A stretch of DNA of 64,000 nucleotides from Clostridia bacterium (GCA_017399225.1 JAFQEB010000116.1:51747-115746); one strand, 5' to 3'. Positions 25,024 to 34,564 are shown, counted from the first letter of the stretch. Translations and numbers: made by a program. Notes: generated by a model not told the origin, from the letters alone.

Positions 25024-26568
25024 TTATACGCATACTTCGTCGCCGCAACGCCGCCAGACGATCACACCCTGTCCGGTTTTGGGCTCGCCGCTGAGCTCCG
25101 GATTCAGCTCCCTGACGCTGTCCACGGGTACGCGGTAGCGGCGGGCGATGTCCCACAGGCTCTCCCCGGGCTGGGTGAAATACAGCACGATATCCTGGGT
25201 GGGCTGGTCAGCTGCAACGGACTGGGCGTCCGTCACCAGATGCAGCGGGGCGCTTTGAAGCTCCTCGCCGTCCAGGTGCAGGATATAGCGCAGCTCCACC
25301 CGGTCGGAGGTGATGGGCACCGCCTCTGCCTGCGTGAGGGAAAGGTGCAGCGCAGCGTCCCTGCCCGCCTGCGCCGCAAAGGCAGCGCGGAAGGGCGTCT
25401 CCTGCCGCACGCTGATGGGCGCGGGGGAATCATCCGTCATATACAGAAGCGTCGTGCGCAGCAGCCCCTCCGCCAGCAGTCGGCCGCCCGTCTGCTCCCA
25501 GGAGGACATCACGGGCATGGCAGAGGCAGCAAGCATGGTGCGCACCGGCGGTGCATCCTCCGGCAGGAGCAGCAGCGTCTTGCCGGATTCCGCCGTGCGG
25601 AGCCGCTCATCCCCCGTGCGGACGCGCATCTCGCTGCCCGTCAGGCGCAGATCATCCCCCTTCGTGGTGTAGGCGTCCGCCAGAACGGTGATCGTCTCCT
25701 GCCGGTCAGCCCAGGCGCTGAGCCCCAGGAGCACCTCTGCCCGCAGCATCCGCGCGCCGTCCCCCATGTCCTGGCTGACCACCGCAACATCCTTGACGGT
25801 AATGCGGCCATCCAGCATTTCTCCGTCCTCGCCCGCGAGCTCCACCGACTGAGTCACTGGCATTGTGTGCCGGGTGACCACCACGGGCCTGCCGGGCTGA
25901 GCAGATGCGTGGTACACCTCCAGCGCCACCTCGCCGTTCAGGCCGATGCGGCCCATGCCGCCGGAGACGTCGCTGAGGGTCGGGTATGCGGCAGCACAGA
26001 AGGTCTCGGTGATCTCCAGCCCTTCAGGCAGTTCGAACTCCTCCCGCAGGAGCACGTCGCTGCTGCCCTGGGCCACGGTGCGGCGGATGCTGCTCTGCAC
26101 CGTCCTGACCTCCGCGTCATCCGAGCCGTTGACCGCAACGATGGCCTCCACCGGCGTCTGGGACAGCGCCTGCACCTGCAGTCCGATCTCCCCGCGCAGG
26201 AAGAGCCTGCCGTTCACGACCCGGGCGTCCACCTTTTCCATCCACGCCCGGGCGGACGCGGCGGCCCGCGCCTGAGAGCCGGGCAGCTCGCACAGGTGCA
26301 TGAAATCCTGCGCCGTTTCGATCACGTTGACCTTCGAGGGATCCCCCTGGGTATAAAGCACATGGAAGACCACCCGGCCGCCCACGCTGACGCGATCCTG
26401 CATGGCTTCCGCATTCTCCACCACCGCCATGGCGTCGGCAAGGAGGATATGCGTTTCCTCCCGGAGGCCGCCGGGGAGCATCACGTCCCCCTCGACGACC
26501 GCCTGGGCCCGCCCCGTACCGATGGGGCGCTCCAGCGCAATGCTTTCCCTGATCAGCTGCACATCCAT
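25024..26568 (-). CDS. SPOCS (DUF3794) and LysM domain protein, spore-coat-like
   Basis: 514 residues from ATG 26568 (GGAGGG 9 nt upstream; ATG 26577 sits almost on it). Repeated DUF3794/SPOCS segments are visible (IGTGRAQAVVEGDVMLPGG, later repeats near VVTRHTMPVTQSVELAGEDGEMLDGR), and a LysM domain closes the protein (PGESLWDIARRYRVPVDSVRELNP). Known relatives are clostridial spore-coat or morphogenesis-type proteins; LysM binds peptidoglycan. No signal peptide, as expected for mother-cell coat proteins. Single gene. Confidence 0.9.
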   Translation of the reverse strand: MDVQLIRESIALERPIGTGRAQAVVEGDVMLPGGLREETHILLADAMAVVENAEAMQDRVSVGGRVVFHVLYTQGDPSKVNVIETAQDFMHLCELPGSQARAAASARAWMEKVDARVVNGRLFLRGEIGLQVQALSQTPVEAIVAVNGSDDAEVRTVQSSIRRTVAQGSSDVLLREEFELPEGLEITETFCAAAYPTLSDVSGGMGRIGLNGEVALEVYHASAQPGRPVVVTRHTMPVTQSVELAGEDGEMLDGRITVKDVAVVSQDMGDGARMLRAEVLLGLSAWADRQETITVLADAYTTKGDDLRLTGSEMRVRTGDERLRTAESGKTLLLLPEDAPPVRTMLAASAMPVMSSWEQTGGRLLAEGLLRTTLLYMTDDSPAPISVRQETPFRAAFAAQAGRDAALHLSLTQAEAVPITSDRVELRYILHLDGEELQSAPLHLVTDAQSVAADQPTQDIVLYFTQPGESLWDIARRYRVPVDSVRELNPELSGEPKTGQGVIVWRRCGDEVCV

Positions 26569-26671
26569 ATCGTTCATCCCTCCTGCATGATGTTCTGGGA
26601 CAGGTTATGCGCGCCGTTACCGGTTAAGACCCGCACGTTCATCTTTCATGAAATTCTCATCATCAGATACC

Positions 26672-26700
26672 TTTCATTCCCAGCCGCTTTGTGATATAAT
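26672..26700 (+). promoter_or_regulatory. Possible distal promoter of the XpaC-TelA operon
   Basis: TATAAT at 26695-26700 with TTTCAT 17 nt upstream (26672-26677). Good -10, poor -35. Confidence 0.5.
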
Positions 26701-26782
26701 AGGTTGAAGCACATCTCCGGCCTTCTTTGGGCCCGGATTTGCCGCTTTCAGACGCTCAAACGCATCTTTCGTGCAAATATGC

Positions 26783-26812
26783 TTGCATCCGGCCCGATAT
26801 ATGGTGTATGAT
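26783..26812 (+). promoter_or_regulatory. Possible proximal promoter of the XpaC-TelA operon
   Basis: TTGCAT at 26783-26788, 18-nt spacer, TATGAT at 26807-26812, ending 37 nt before the XpaC start. Confidence 0.55.
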
Positions 26813-26849
26813 GCAGGAGACAGCTATTGATAAAGGAGTCATATCAAAG

Positions 26850-27842
26850 ATGGCCAAGCAATCCTATGCGCCCAGGAAGACAAAGAAGGACAACAGCAAG
26901 CGCAACGCGATCATCGCCTTCGGCGTGACGCTGCTGGGGTACGCCTCCTTCTTCAGCTTTCACAAGCTTTCGGACTTCCTGCTGGGCGGCGGCATCGCCC
27001 TGCTGGTCTCCAGCATCGTCAAGGTCATGACCTCGCCCATGAAGGGACTGGACGCGCCCTCCCGCTCCGACGGGATCGACCCGAGCCAGGTGCAGGATGA
27101 ATATGCCCGCAACATGATCGCCCAGGGCCTGGAGCTGATGGCCGAGCTGCGCGCAGAGCGCGACGCCATCAACGAATACGTCTTCACCCGCCGCCTGAAC
27201 GATCTGGCGGATAACTACGGCAAGCTCCTGAACAAGGTCGTGGCCGACCATGACAAGGCCACCCACCTGCGCAAGCTGAACAGCTACTACATGCCCACGG
27301 CAGTGAAACTCCTGCAGTCCTACCGGGAGGCCAAGAGCACCGGCACCTCCTACATGGAGATCTCCGCCACAAGGGAAGATATCCTCAAGTCCCTTGACCA
27401 GCTGAACGAGGCGACCAAGAGCCTGATGAAGAAAATGGTCAAGAGCAACCTGGAGACCATCGATATCAAGATCGAGGTGCTGGAGGATATCCTCCGGGCC
27501 GACGGCTATATCGCCGATGAAGCGACCGAAAACCTGCGTGCCAGCGCCGCTCAGGCCGCCGCGCAGATCCCCATGGCCGAGCAGGTCTATCCCGGGCAGA
27601 AGGCGAAGCCCGCGCCCGTACAGCCCGCCAAGGCAGCCCCCGTGCAGGCGGCTCCGGCAGCCAGGGACGCTAAGCCTGCCCAGCCCGTGAAGGAAGCAGC
27701 CGAGCCCCGGCCCACCATCAAGGCCAACATGCCCACTGCCTCCGCCCAGAGCCTTCAGCAGGGCGCGCCGGTGCTGAACGTTCCCGGCCTGCTCGATGAG
27801 GACGTGAAGCCCGCTTCCGGCAAGAGCGCCACCCAGCTTTGA
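26850..27842 (+). CDS. xpaC: XpaC-family membrane protein (5-bromo-4-chloroindolyl phosphate hydrolysis protein)
   Basis: 330 residues from ATG 26850 (AAAGGAGT upstream). Two N-terminal hydrophobic helices (about 20-55), then a long helical domain of XpaC type (RRLNDLADNYGKLLNKVVADHDKATHLRKLNSYYMPTAVKLLQSY split over several helices). The C-terminal 90 residues are Ala/Pro-rich and low-complexity. XpaC genes are usually found next to telA as here. Despite the historic name, a hydrolase activity is not established; an envelope-stress role is inferred from context. Confidence 0.88.
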   Translation: MAKQSYAPRKTKKDNSKRNAIIAFGVTLLGYASFFSFHKLSDFLLGGGIALLVSSIVKVMTSPMKGLDAPSRSDGIDPSQVQDEYARNMIAQGLELMAELRAERDAINEYVFTRRLNDLADNYGKLLNKVVADHDKATHLRKLNSYYMPTAVKLLQSYREAKSTGTSYMEISATREDILKSLDQLNEATKSLMKKMVKSNLETIDIKIEVLEDILRADGYIADEATENLRASAAQAAAQIPMAEQVYPGQKAKPAPVQPAKAAPVQAAPAARDAKPAQPVKEAAEPRPTIKANMPTASAQSLQQGAPVLNVPGLLDEDVKPASGKSATQL

Positions 27843-27883
27843 TCCCAATTGGCAATCGATTTACGATAGAGGAGGTTTTCACC

Positions 27884-29110
27884 ATGTCCGAACAGAACAA
27901 CACCCCCGTCTCCCCTGCCAGCCTGCCGATGATGAACATCCCCGAGCTGACCGCGCCCGTCGCCAGCGTTCAGGAGCCTGCCATGGAAGTCTCTCCCCTG
28001 AGCCTGGGCGCCGAGGCCCCCGCAGAGGCCGCGCCCGTGCAGGCCACGCAGGTCCCCGAGACCAAGCCGCTGGTGGACATCACCGGCCTGACCGAGGCGG
28101 AGCGCAAGGCCATTGACGAGTTCAAGGCCAAGGTGGACATCACCAACCCCGACCATGTGCTGCTCTACGGCGCGGACGCCCAGAAGTCCCTGGGCGAGTT
28201 CTCCAACAGCGCCCTGGAGGCCGTGCGCACCCAGGATACGGGCGAGGTCGGCAAGATGCTGGAGAACCTCGTGATGGAGCTGAAGGAGTTCGAGACCGAC
28301 GCGGAGGAGCCCAAGGGCATCATGAAGCTCTTCTCCAAGGCTGAGGACCGCATCGAGCGCATGAAGACCCGCTACAACAAGGTGAGCGTCAACGTCGACA
28401 GCATCCAGACCAACCTGGAGGCCCATCAGGTGCAGCTGCAGGAAGACGTGAAGATGTTTGACCGCATGTACGACCGCAACGCCGCCTACTTCCGTCAGCT
28501 GACGCTGTACATCATCGCCGGCCAGGAGACCCTCAAGCAGGTACGCGAGACTGATCTGCGCGCCGCCTATGAAAAGGCCGCCGAGACCGGCGACGCCATG
28601 GACGCCCAGAACGCCAACGACCTGGCTGCCCAGTGCGACCGGTTTGAAAAGAAGCTGCACGACCTGCTTTTGACCCGTCAGGTCGCCCTGCAGACCGCGC
28701 CCCAGATCCGCCTGCTGCAGAACAACGACCAGCTGCTGATCGAGCGCATCCAGTCCACCATCGCCAACACCCTGCCCCTGTGGAAGAACCAGATGGTGCT
28801 GGCCCTGGGCCTGCACAACGCCGAGCAGGCGCTCAAGGCGCAGCGCGCGGTCACCAACATGACAAACGAGCTGCTGAAGAAGAATGCCGACACTCTCAAA
28901 ATGGGCACCATCGAGACCGCCAAGGAAGCGGAGCGCGGCATCATCGACATCGAGACCCTGATCCACACCAACCAGTCCCTGATCGACACCATCAACGAGG
29001 TGCTGGTCATCCAGGAGCAGGGCCGCAAGCAGCGCGCCGAGGCCGAGCACACCCTGCAGGAGATGGAGGCCAACCTCAAGAAGAAGCTGCTGGAGACCAA
29101 CTTCGGCTAA
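27884..29110 (+). CDS. telA: TelA-family toxic anion/stress resistance protein
   Basis: 408 residues from ATG 27884 (GAGGAGG 8 nt upstream). The N-terminal 70 residues are disordered and Pro/Ala-rich. Then comes the TelA helical domain: LTEAERKAIDEFKAKVDI, FSNSALEAVRTQDTGEVGKMLENLV, RYNKVSVNVDSIQTNLEAHQ, MFDRMYDRNAAYFRQLTLYI. Cytoplasmic, predicted long coiled coils. Named after tellurite resistance; in Bacillota it associates with XpaC and envelope stress. Translationally close (41 nt) to xpaC. Confidence 0.93.
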   Translation: MSEQNNTPVSPASLPMMNIPELTAPVASVQEPAMEVSPLSLGAEAPAEAAPVQATQVPETKPLVDITGLTEAERKAIDEFKAKVDITNPDHVLLYGADAQKSLGEFSNSALEAVRTQDTGEVGKMLENLVMELKEFETDAEEPKGIMKLFSKAEDRIERMKTRYNKVSVNVDSIQTNLEAHQVQLQEDVKMFDRMYDRNAAYFRQLTLYIIAGQETLKQVRETDLRAAYEKAAETGDAMDAQNANDLAAQCDRFEKKLHDLLLTRQVALQTAPQIRLLQNNDQLLIERIQSTIANTLPLWKNQMVLALGLHNAEQALKAQRAVTNMTNELLKKNADTLKMGTIETAKEAERGIIDIETLIHTNQSLIDTINEVLVIQEQGRKQRAEAEHTLQEMEANLKKKLLETNFG

Positions 29111-29212
29111 GCTTCCCGACCCCGACCCCTTTGCCGGAGGGCAGCGTTCTTCCCGGACGGCCTGCCCCCCGGCCTTCTTTGTTATGACCTGTACGGAGGA
29201 TGAAGCAGCGAC

Positions 29213-29758
29213 ATGAAGATCCGCCTTTCGACCATTCTGAGCGTCATTTTGTGCATCGTGCTGGTATGCGCGGCAGTGTGCATCGGCGCCGTGCGCGGCT
29301 GGAGCGCTGACCGCGAGGCAGCCCTGACCGCCCTGACCGCCGACGGCGAAATGTACACGCAGCTGGAAAACCGCGCCATGGACGCCGCCAATCTGGCCGT
29401 CGTCGCCGCCCGGCACCTACCGGAGAATGACGCCGATCTCACGGCGCTGCGCGGCGCATCCCGGGAGCTGCTCTCCGGGAATGCCGGCACGGAGGCATTG
29501 ATGCGCGCGGATGCGGTCATCACCGACGTTGCCCTCCGCTTTGCTTCGGAGCTGCCGCAGCTGGACTCCGTCATGGCCAGCACCCGCGACAAGGCCTATA
29601 TCAGCATGTTGACCGGCAGCCTTGGCAAGAAGTCCGGGCTGGCGTACAGCTATAACCTGCTGGTGGAGGATTTCAACGCCCGGCTCGGCGGCACCCTGAG
29701 CGGCAGGCTGGCCATGCTGCTGGGCGTGGCTCCCCTGCCCGCCGCCGACGTACAGTAA
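29213..29758 (+). CDS. LemA-like membrane-anchored protein
   Basis: 181 residues. One N-terminal transmembrane helix (about 6-26), then helices ending with SYNLLVEDFNARLGGTLSGRLAMLLGVAP, which corresponds to the YN..V..YN......A...GF core of LemA. The sequence is divergent, so I call it LemA-like only. It is followed 15 nt later by a TPM-domain gene, the usual LemA partner. Confidence 0.75.
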   Translation: MKIRLSTILSVILCIVLVCAAVCIGAVRGWSADREAALTALTADGEMYTQLENRAMDAANLAVVAARHLPENDADLTALRGASRELLSGNAGTEALMRADAVITDVALRFASELPQLDSVMASTRDKAYISMLTGSLGKKSGLAYSYNLLVEDFNARLGGTLSGRLAMLLGVAPLPAADVQ

Positions 29759-29773
29759 AGGAGGCTGACAGCG

Positions 29774-30526
29774 ATGATGAAGCGTTTTATCTGCGCCCTG
29801 ATGCTGGCGGCCATGCTCCTGACCCTGTGCGTCCCCGCTCTCGCAGAGCCCCGTTATCCCCGGCAAACCGGCGTGACCACCGATGCAGCCGCCGTTTTCT
29901 CCCATGCGACCCTGGAGGATCTTTCCACCCTTGACCGCATGATGGACAAGAATGACGCGCCCCGGCTGAAGGTCGTGACGGTCGATTTCCTGGACGGCGC
30001 CGAGGCGGACGCCTATGCGGAGGCACTTTTCACCCGCTGGGATCTGGATGACGATGATCTGCTGCTCCTGCTGGCTGTCGGCGAGGACAAATATGCCGTC
30101 CAGGCAGGCAAGGACGTGCGCCGCCTGCTTTCCGCCAATGTTCTGGGCAAGCTCCTGGCCACCTGGTTGGAGGAGCCCTTCCTGCAGCAGGACTATGACG
30201 GCGCCATCGCCGCCTTCGTGCCCGCGCTGGTGACGGAGGTCAACAAGGCCTGCGGCACGCGGATCAGCACGGACGGCCTCTTTGGCCGCGCCGGCGGCAG
30301 CCTGCTGGACAGCTGGGCCAACCGCGTGATCAGCATCGTGCAGGAGGATGAAAGCGACGAATCCTTCTTCACAAAGGAGGACAAGAAGACCGGCTTCTCC
30401 TTCATCAAGGTCGTGCTGACCGTGATCCTGCTGATGGTCATTTTCGGCGGAAAGAAAAAGAAGGGCTTCCCCTTCCTCAAGGTGCTGGCGGGCTTTGGTC
30501 TGTTCAAGCTCTGGAAGCGTCATTGA
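29774..30526 (+). CDS. TPM-domain membrane protein (YgcG-like)
   Basis: 250 residues. Signal peptide (CALMLAAMLLTLCVPALAEP), TPM domain about 28-170 (GVTTDAAAVFSHATLEDLSTLD, LLLLLAVGEDKYAVQAGKDV, EPFLQQDYDGAIAAFVPAL), then one or two C-terminal hydrophobic segments around a basic GGKKKKGF stretch. The Asp-rich loop (WDLDDDDLL) suits divalent metal binding. TPM and LemA proteins pair in bacterial envelopes; molecular role unclear. Confidence 0.85.
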   Translation: MMKRFICALMLAAMLLTLCVPALAEPRYPRQTGVTTDAAAVFSHATLEDLSTLDRMMDKNDAPRLKVVTVDFLDGAEADAYAEALFTRWDLDDDDLLLLLAVGEDKYAVQAGKDVRRLLSANVLGKLLATWLEEPFLQQDYDGAIAAFVPALVTEVNKACGTRISTDGLFGRAGGSLLDSWANRVISIVQEDESDESFFTKEDKKTGFSFIKVVLTVILLMVIFGGKKKKGFPFLKVLAGFGLFKLWKRH

Positions 30527-30635
30527 CGCATCGCCCGGCGAGGCCGCTGCTGCCTCCCCGGGCCGTTTTTGCAGTTTTGATCGAAGGCTTTGCAGCCTTT
30601 TCCCCTGCTGATTCGTTCATTGGATGGAGGCACTT

Positions 30636-31241
30636 ATGCGCATCATCGGCCTGACGGGCGGCATCGCCTGCGGAAAATCCACCATCAGCCTGACCCTGCG
30701 GGAGCTGGGGGCGGCAATCATCGACGGAGACGTTCTCTCCCGGGAGCTGACGAAGCCTGGCGGCGCAGCGCTGCCCGCGATCCGGCAGCATTTCGGCGAC
30801 GGCGTCTTCAGCATGGACGGCAGCCTTGACCGCCGTGCGCTGGGTAACCTCGTCTTTCGGGACGACGCCGCCCGCGAGGCGCTGGACGGCATCATGCAGC
30901 CCATGCTGCGGGAGATGATCGTCAATGGCATCTCTGCCGCCGCGCAGGAGGGCGATGCCGTATGCGTGCTGGACATGCCCCTTTTGTACGAAAAGGAGCT
31001 GGACAGCCTGTGTGACACGGTGTGGTGCGCCTGGCTCCCAAGGGAGACACAGCTGGAGCGCCTGATGGCCCGGGACGGCTTCACCCGCGAGGAAGCCGAA
31101 CTGCGCCTGGCCAGCCAGCTCTCCACCGACGAAAAGGCCCGCCGTGCCGATGTTGTGATTGACACAAGCGGCTCGATACAGTACACTAAAGGTTGTATCC
31201 GTGATCTATATGTGCGCGAGATCGGCGCCGACCCGCGCTGA
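30636..31241 (+). CDS. coaE: Dephospho-CoA kinase
   Basis: 201 residues from ATG 30636 (GGATGGAGG just upstream). Last step of coenzyme A synthesis. P-loop GLTGGIACGKST at 5-16, IIDGDVLSRELTKPGG substrate region, VLDMPLLYE (the D-x-P-L-L-x-E/F motif) and the ATP-lid WLPRETQLERLMARDGFT. Assignment is firm. Confidence 0.97.
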   Translation: MRIIGLTGGIACGKSTISLTLRELGAAIIDGDVLSRELTKPGGAALPAIRQHFGDGVFSMDGSLDRRALGNLVFRDDAAREALDGIMQPMLREMIVNGISAAAQEGDAVCVLDMPLLYEKELDSLCDTVWCAWLPRETQLERLMARDGFTREEAELRLASQLSTDEKARRADVVIDTSGSIQYTKGCIRDLYVREIGADPR

Positions 31242-31259
31242 CGCACCAGGAGGCTTCCC

Positions 31260-32468
31260 ATGGAAAACACACCCCGGCCCCCCTACCAGCGCAACCGCAG
31301 GGCAGGCCGTATCACACCGCTGGAGGAGCCGCGGCAGGAGGTTGTGCAGCCCGTGCAGCAGGAGGCATATGCCCCCCGCCCTGCCGTGCCACAGCAGCCG
31401 GTCTATCCCCCTCCGCAGCCCGTTTCGCGGCAGCAGGTCTATTCTTATCAGCAGCCTGCCACGCCCGTGCAGCAGCCCGCCATGCCCCGGCAGCAGGTCA
31501 ATGTCCCGCCGCCCCAGACCGGGACGCCCCGGCAGGGTCAGCTAAGCACGCTTCATGCGCCCCAGCGCCCTGCCCCGCAGCAGCCGCGTCCCCAGGCGGC
31601 CCGGGGCTTTACCGCGGCAGAACGCCCCCGGGCGGAGATCCGCGGGCCTATTGTCAGCGACGACGAGCCCCTGCACCGGCAAGCACTTCTGCCCGAGCGC
31701 CGACAGCCGCCCCGGAAAGACCGCGAAGCCTCCGCCCAGGCAAAGGCGCAGAAGCTCCCCGGCAGCATCACGACGCTCCTGTCGCTGATGCTCATTGCCG
31801 TGATGGCCTTGGTCGCCGCCAATTTCCTGATGCAGGCCTACCTGAAAAGGGCTGCGGATGAAAGGCTGGCAGCCCACAACGCCATCCTGTACAATTATCA
31901 TGTGACCGAAAATGGCGACGGCTCCTACCGCATCACCTGGCAGGATCTCATCGAAAGGTACGCAGCGGAATACAACCTCCAGCCGGCCTTCGTGGCAGCG
32001 GTGATCCGCACGGAGAGCTCCTTCCGGACGAATGCGGAATCCAGCGTTGGCGCCCGGGGCCTGATGCAGATGATGCCCGACACCGCCCAGTGGGTCGCCG
32101 GTAAGCTGGATGAACGCTATGATTTCGACGATCTCTACGAAGCGGAAACCAGCATCCGCTACGGCTGCTGGTACCTGAACTACCTGTCGGAGCTGTTCCG
32201 GGGCGACCCGGTACTGGTCAGCGCGGCATACCACGCCGGACAGGGCGAGGTGTGGGGTTGGCTCGGCGATCCGGCCATTTCTCCCGACGGCGCGACCGTC
32301 CCCATGGAAAACATCCCCATCAGCAATACCAGGACCTATGCAGGGAGAGTGACACAGGCTTATGGCATTTATCAGACGCTTCTTTACCCGGAAAACACCT
32401 TCGATGCTGCGCAGGGCAGCGTGCCTGCTGACGGCAATACTCCTCGCAGCGCCCGCACTGTCCGCTGA
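31260..32468 (+). CDS. Membrane-anchored lytic transglycosylase (SLT domain)
   Basis: 402 residues. The first 155 are a Pro/Gln-rich, cytoplasmic, low-complexity tail; a transmembrane helix follows (about 172-192), then the SLT domain with catalytic Glu252 in RTESSFRTNAESSVGARGLMQMMPDTAQ and YHAGQGEVWGWL. Cleaves the MurNAc-GlcNAc bond. The final 35 residues extend past the normal domain end and overlap the next gene by over 100 bases. Starts 18 nt after coaE. Confidence 0.92.
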   Translation: MENTPRPPYQRNRRAGRITPLEEPRQEVVQPVQQEAYAPRPAVPQQPVYPPPQPVSRQQVYSYQQPATPVQQPAMPRQQVNVPPPQTGTPRQGQLSTLHAPQRPAPQQPRPQAARGFTAAERPRAEIRGPIVSDDEPLHRQALLPERRQPPRKDREASAQAKAQKLPGSITTLLSLMLIAVMALVAANFLMQAYLKRAADERLAAHNAILYNYHVTENGDGSYRITWQDLIERYAAEYNLQPAFVAAVIRTESSFRTNAESSVGARGLMQMMPDTAQWVAGKLDERYDFDDLYEAETSIRYGCWYLNYLSELFRGDPVLVSAAYHAGQGEVWGWLGDPAISPDGATVPMENIPISNTRTYAGRVTQAYGIYQTLLYPENTFDAAQGSVPADGNTPRSARTVR

Positions 32469-33957
32469 AGCCTCCAGCGTGGAGGAGGATCTGGTCATCG
32501 GTATCCAGAGCACCAAGACCTACAGTGTCCGCCCCCTGGAGCCCCTGGAGCGCGACCTGATGAGCGCCTACAGCCTGATGTATGAAGGCCTGATGACCAT
32601 CAATGATGACTATCTGCCGGAATGCAACCTGGCCGCGGAATACTCTTCCTCCAACGGCAAGACCTGGACCTTCATCCTCAAGGATAACCTGACCTTCTCC
32701 GACGGCTCCCCCGTGACGGCCGACGACGTGGTCGCAACTGGCCAGTGGATCCTGGAAAAGGCCAAGAGCGAGGATTCGGACACGGGGTACTACGCGAACC
32801 TGCGATACTTCGTATCCAGCTTCTCTGCCAAGGATCCCAAGACCGTCGTGGTCAAGGCAGAACGCCCCTACTACGGCCTGCTTTACGCGATGACCTTCCC
32901 CGTGCTGCCCGCCTGGGCGCTGGAGATGGACAATCCGCCCGGCACCGGCGCGTACATCTGCGAATCCCTTGTGCCCAAGAACACCATGCAGCTGGCGCCC
33001 AATCCGAACTGGCGCGGGGGCGCACCCCAGGTGAAGAGCATCCTCTTCGTCATGCACGAAAACGCCAGCGCGGTGATCGACGCCTATGAGTACGCCCGCG
33101 TGGATGCGATCTTCACCCGTTCCATCGCCTCCGCCCAGTACAAGAGCGGCGTTGCCTCCCTGGCACTGGACTATCGCACCAATCAGCTGGAATGCCTGCT
33201 GATGAATCACTCCGCCTTCCCGCTGAACAACCAGGCCGTCCGCGAGGCGATCCGCTACCTGATCGACGTCAACAAGATCTCCAACAACATCTACAACGGC
33301 ATGGTGGAGCGCACCGACACCCCCTTCATCAACGGCACATGGATGTACAACGAGAACCTGGACAGCTACTTCGTCACCAACCCGGCCAAGGCCGTGGCCC
33401 TGCTGGAATCCATCGGCTGGAGCGATGTGGACGAGGACGGCATCCTGGAGCGCCTCAACGATGAGGGCGAATATGTGGAGCTGAAGATGAACCTGTTCGT
33501 CTACGAGGAGCCGGACAACGACGTGCGCCTGGAGACGGCCAACTACATCCGCGATACGCTCAACAGCTACGGCTTCAACGTATCGATCACCACCAAGGGT
33601 TTTACGGACATACAGCAGGATCTGAGCAGCGGCAACTTCCACCTCTGCCTCGCCTCCTACGCCATGGATCCCTGCCCCGACGCAGGCTTCATGCTGATGA
33701 ACTACAACACGGGCAACTACTGCCGCTATCGCTCCAGCGCCATGACCGACCTGTGCAACAGCCTGCGCAAGCAGCTCAACCAGAGCGATTACCAGCGGGT
33801 GCTGTGGCAGATCCAGGAGCAGTTTGCCAAGGATTGCCCCTTCATTTGCCTGTTCTACCGTTCCGGCACCGTGCTGACCCGCCGCATGTATACCACGACC
33901 CGCGACGTACGCGAGCTTGAGCTGCTCAAGGGCATTGAGAACTTTACCAGCGACTGA
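32362..33957 (+). CDS. Family 5 (peptide/nickel-type) extracellular solute-binding protein, orphan
   Basis: 531 residues with a signal peptide (RRAACLLTAILLAAPALSAEA; no lipobox). SBP_bac_5 features: LMYEGLMTINDDYLPECNLAAEY, WTFILKDNLTFSDGSPVTADDV, PGTGAYICESLVPKN, NNQAVREAIRYLIDVNKI. No permease or ATPase gene lies nearby, so its transporter is elsewhere or it acts otherwise. The start is uncertain: ATG 32362 overlaps the transglycosylase gene by 107 nt, ATG 32404 by 65 nt and gives a tighter signal peptide. Confidence 0.88.
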   Translation: MAFIRRFFTRKTPSMLRRAACLLTAILLAAPALSAEASSVEEDLVIGIQSTKTYSVRPLEPLERDLMSAYSLMYEGLMTINDDYLPECNLAAEYSSSNGKTWTFILKDNLTFSDGSPVTADDVVATGQWILEKAKSEDSDTGYYANLRYFVSSFSAKDPKTVVVKAERPYYGLLYAMTFPVLPAWALEMDNPPGTGAYICESLVPKNTMQLAPNPNWRGGAPQVKSILFVMHENASAVIDAYEYARVDAIFTRSIASAQYKSGVASLALDYRTNQLECLLMNHSAFPLNNQAVREAIRYLIDVNKISNNIYNGMVERTDTPFINGTWMYNENLDSYFVTNPAKAVALLESIGWSDVDEDGILERLNDEGEYVELKMNLFVYEEPDNDVRLETANYIRDTLNSYGFNVSITTKGFTDIQQDLSSGNFHLCLASYAMDPCPDAGFMLMNYNTGNYCRYRSSAMTDLCNSLRKQLNQSDYQRVLWQIQEQFAKDCPFICLFYRSGTVLTRRMYTTTRDVRELELLKGIENFTSD

Positions 33958-34000
33958 TCCGCCGGCCCGGCGTCAGCACAGAGGATGTGAGGTGGTTTCC

Positions 34001-34564
34001 ATGACGCAGATCTATTTCGTCCGCCATGCGGAGCCGAACTACCGCAACCACGATGACGCCGGGCGCGAGCTTTCTCCCCGCGGCATGGAGGACAGAAAGC
34101 TGGTGACCGATTTCCTGCTGGACAAGCAGGTCGATGCGATCCTCAGCAGCCCCTACCGCCGGGCGCTGGACACGGTGCGTCACTTTGCCGATACGGTGAG
34201 GCTGCCCATCGAGCATGTGCCCGACTTCCGCGAGCGCCGGGTGAACAGCGCGTGGATCCCCGACTTCGACGATTTCTGCCGCCGCCAGTGGGCTGACTTC
34301 GATTTCCGCCTGGAATGCGGCGAATCCCTCAGGGAGGTGCAGGCGCGAAACGTGGCCGCGCTGGAGGGCGTCCTGCGAGCCCACGAGGGCCAATGCGTGG
34401 TGATCGGCGGACACGGAACCGCCATCAGCGTGCTGTTGAACCACTATGACCCCGGCTTCGGGCACGCGCAGTTCGAAGAGATCCGCCGGCTGATGCCCTG
34501 GATCGTCCGGCTCGACTTTGACGGCATGACCTACCTGGGCATGGAGAGCTTCACGCTCAAGTGA
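34001..34564 (+). CDS. Histidine phosphatase family protein
   Basis: 187 residues from ATG 34001 (GAGGTGG 6 nt upstream). Phosphoglycerate-mutase-like fold with the RHG-type motif FVRHAEPNYR (catalytic His9), SSPYRRALDT, the acid/base Glu region GESLREVQARN and the second His in GGHGTAISVLL. Cytoplasmic; small-molecule phosphatase of unknown substrate. Confidence 0.92.
   Translation: MTQIYFVRHAEPNYRNHDDAGRELSPRGMEDRKLVTDFLLDKQVDAILSSPYRRALDTVRHFADTVRLPIEHVPDFRERRVNSAWIPDFDDFCRRQWADFDFRLECGESLREVQARNVAALEGVLRAHEGQCVVIGGHGTAISVLLNHYDPGFGHAQFEEIRRLMPWIVRLDFDGMTYLGMESFTLK

Noticed and set aside
32362..33957. Part of a complete oligopeptide (Opp) importer operon
   Set aside because: Neither permease nor ATPase genes occur next to it, so it is reported as an orphan binding protein.
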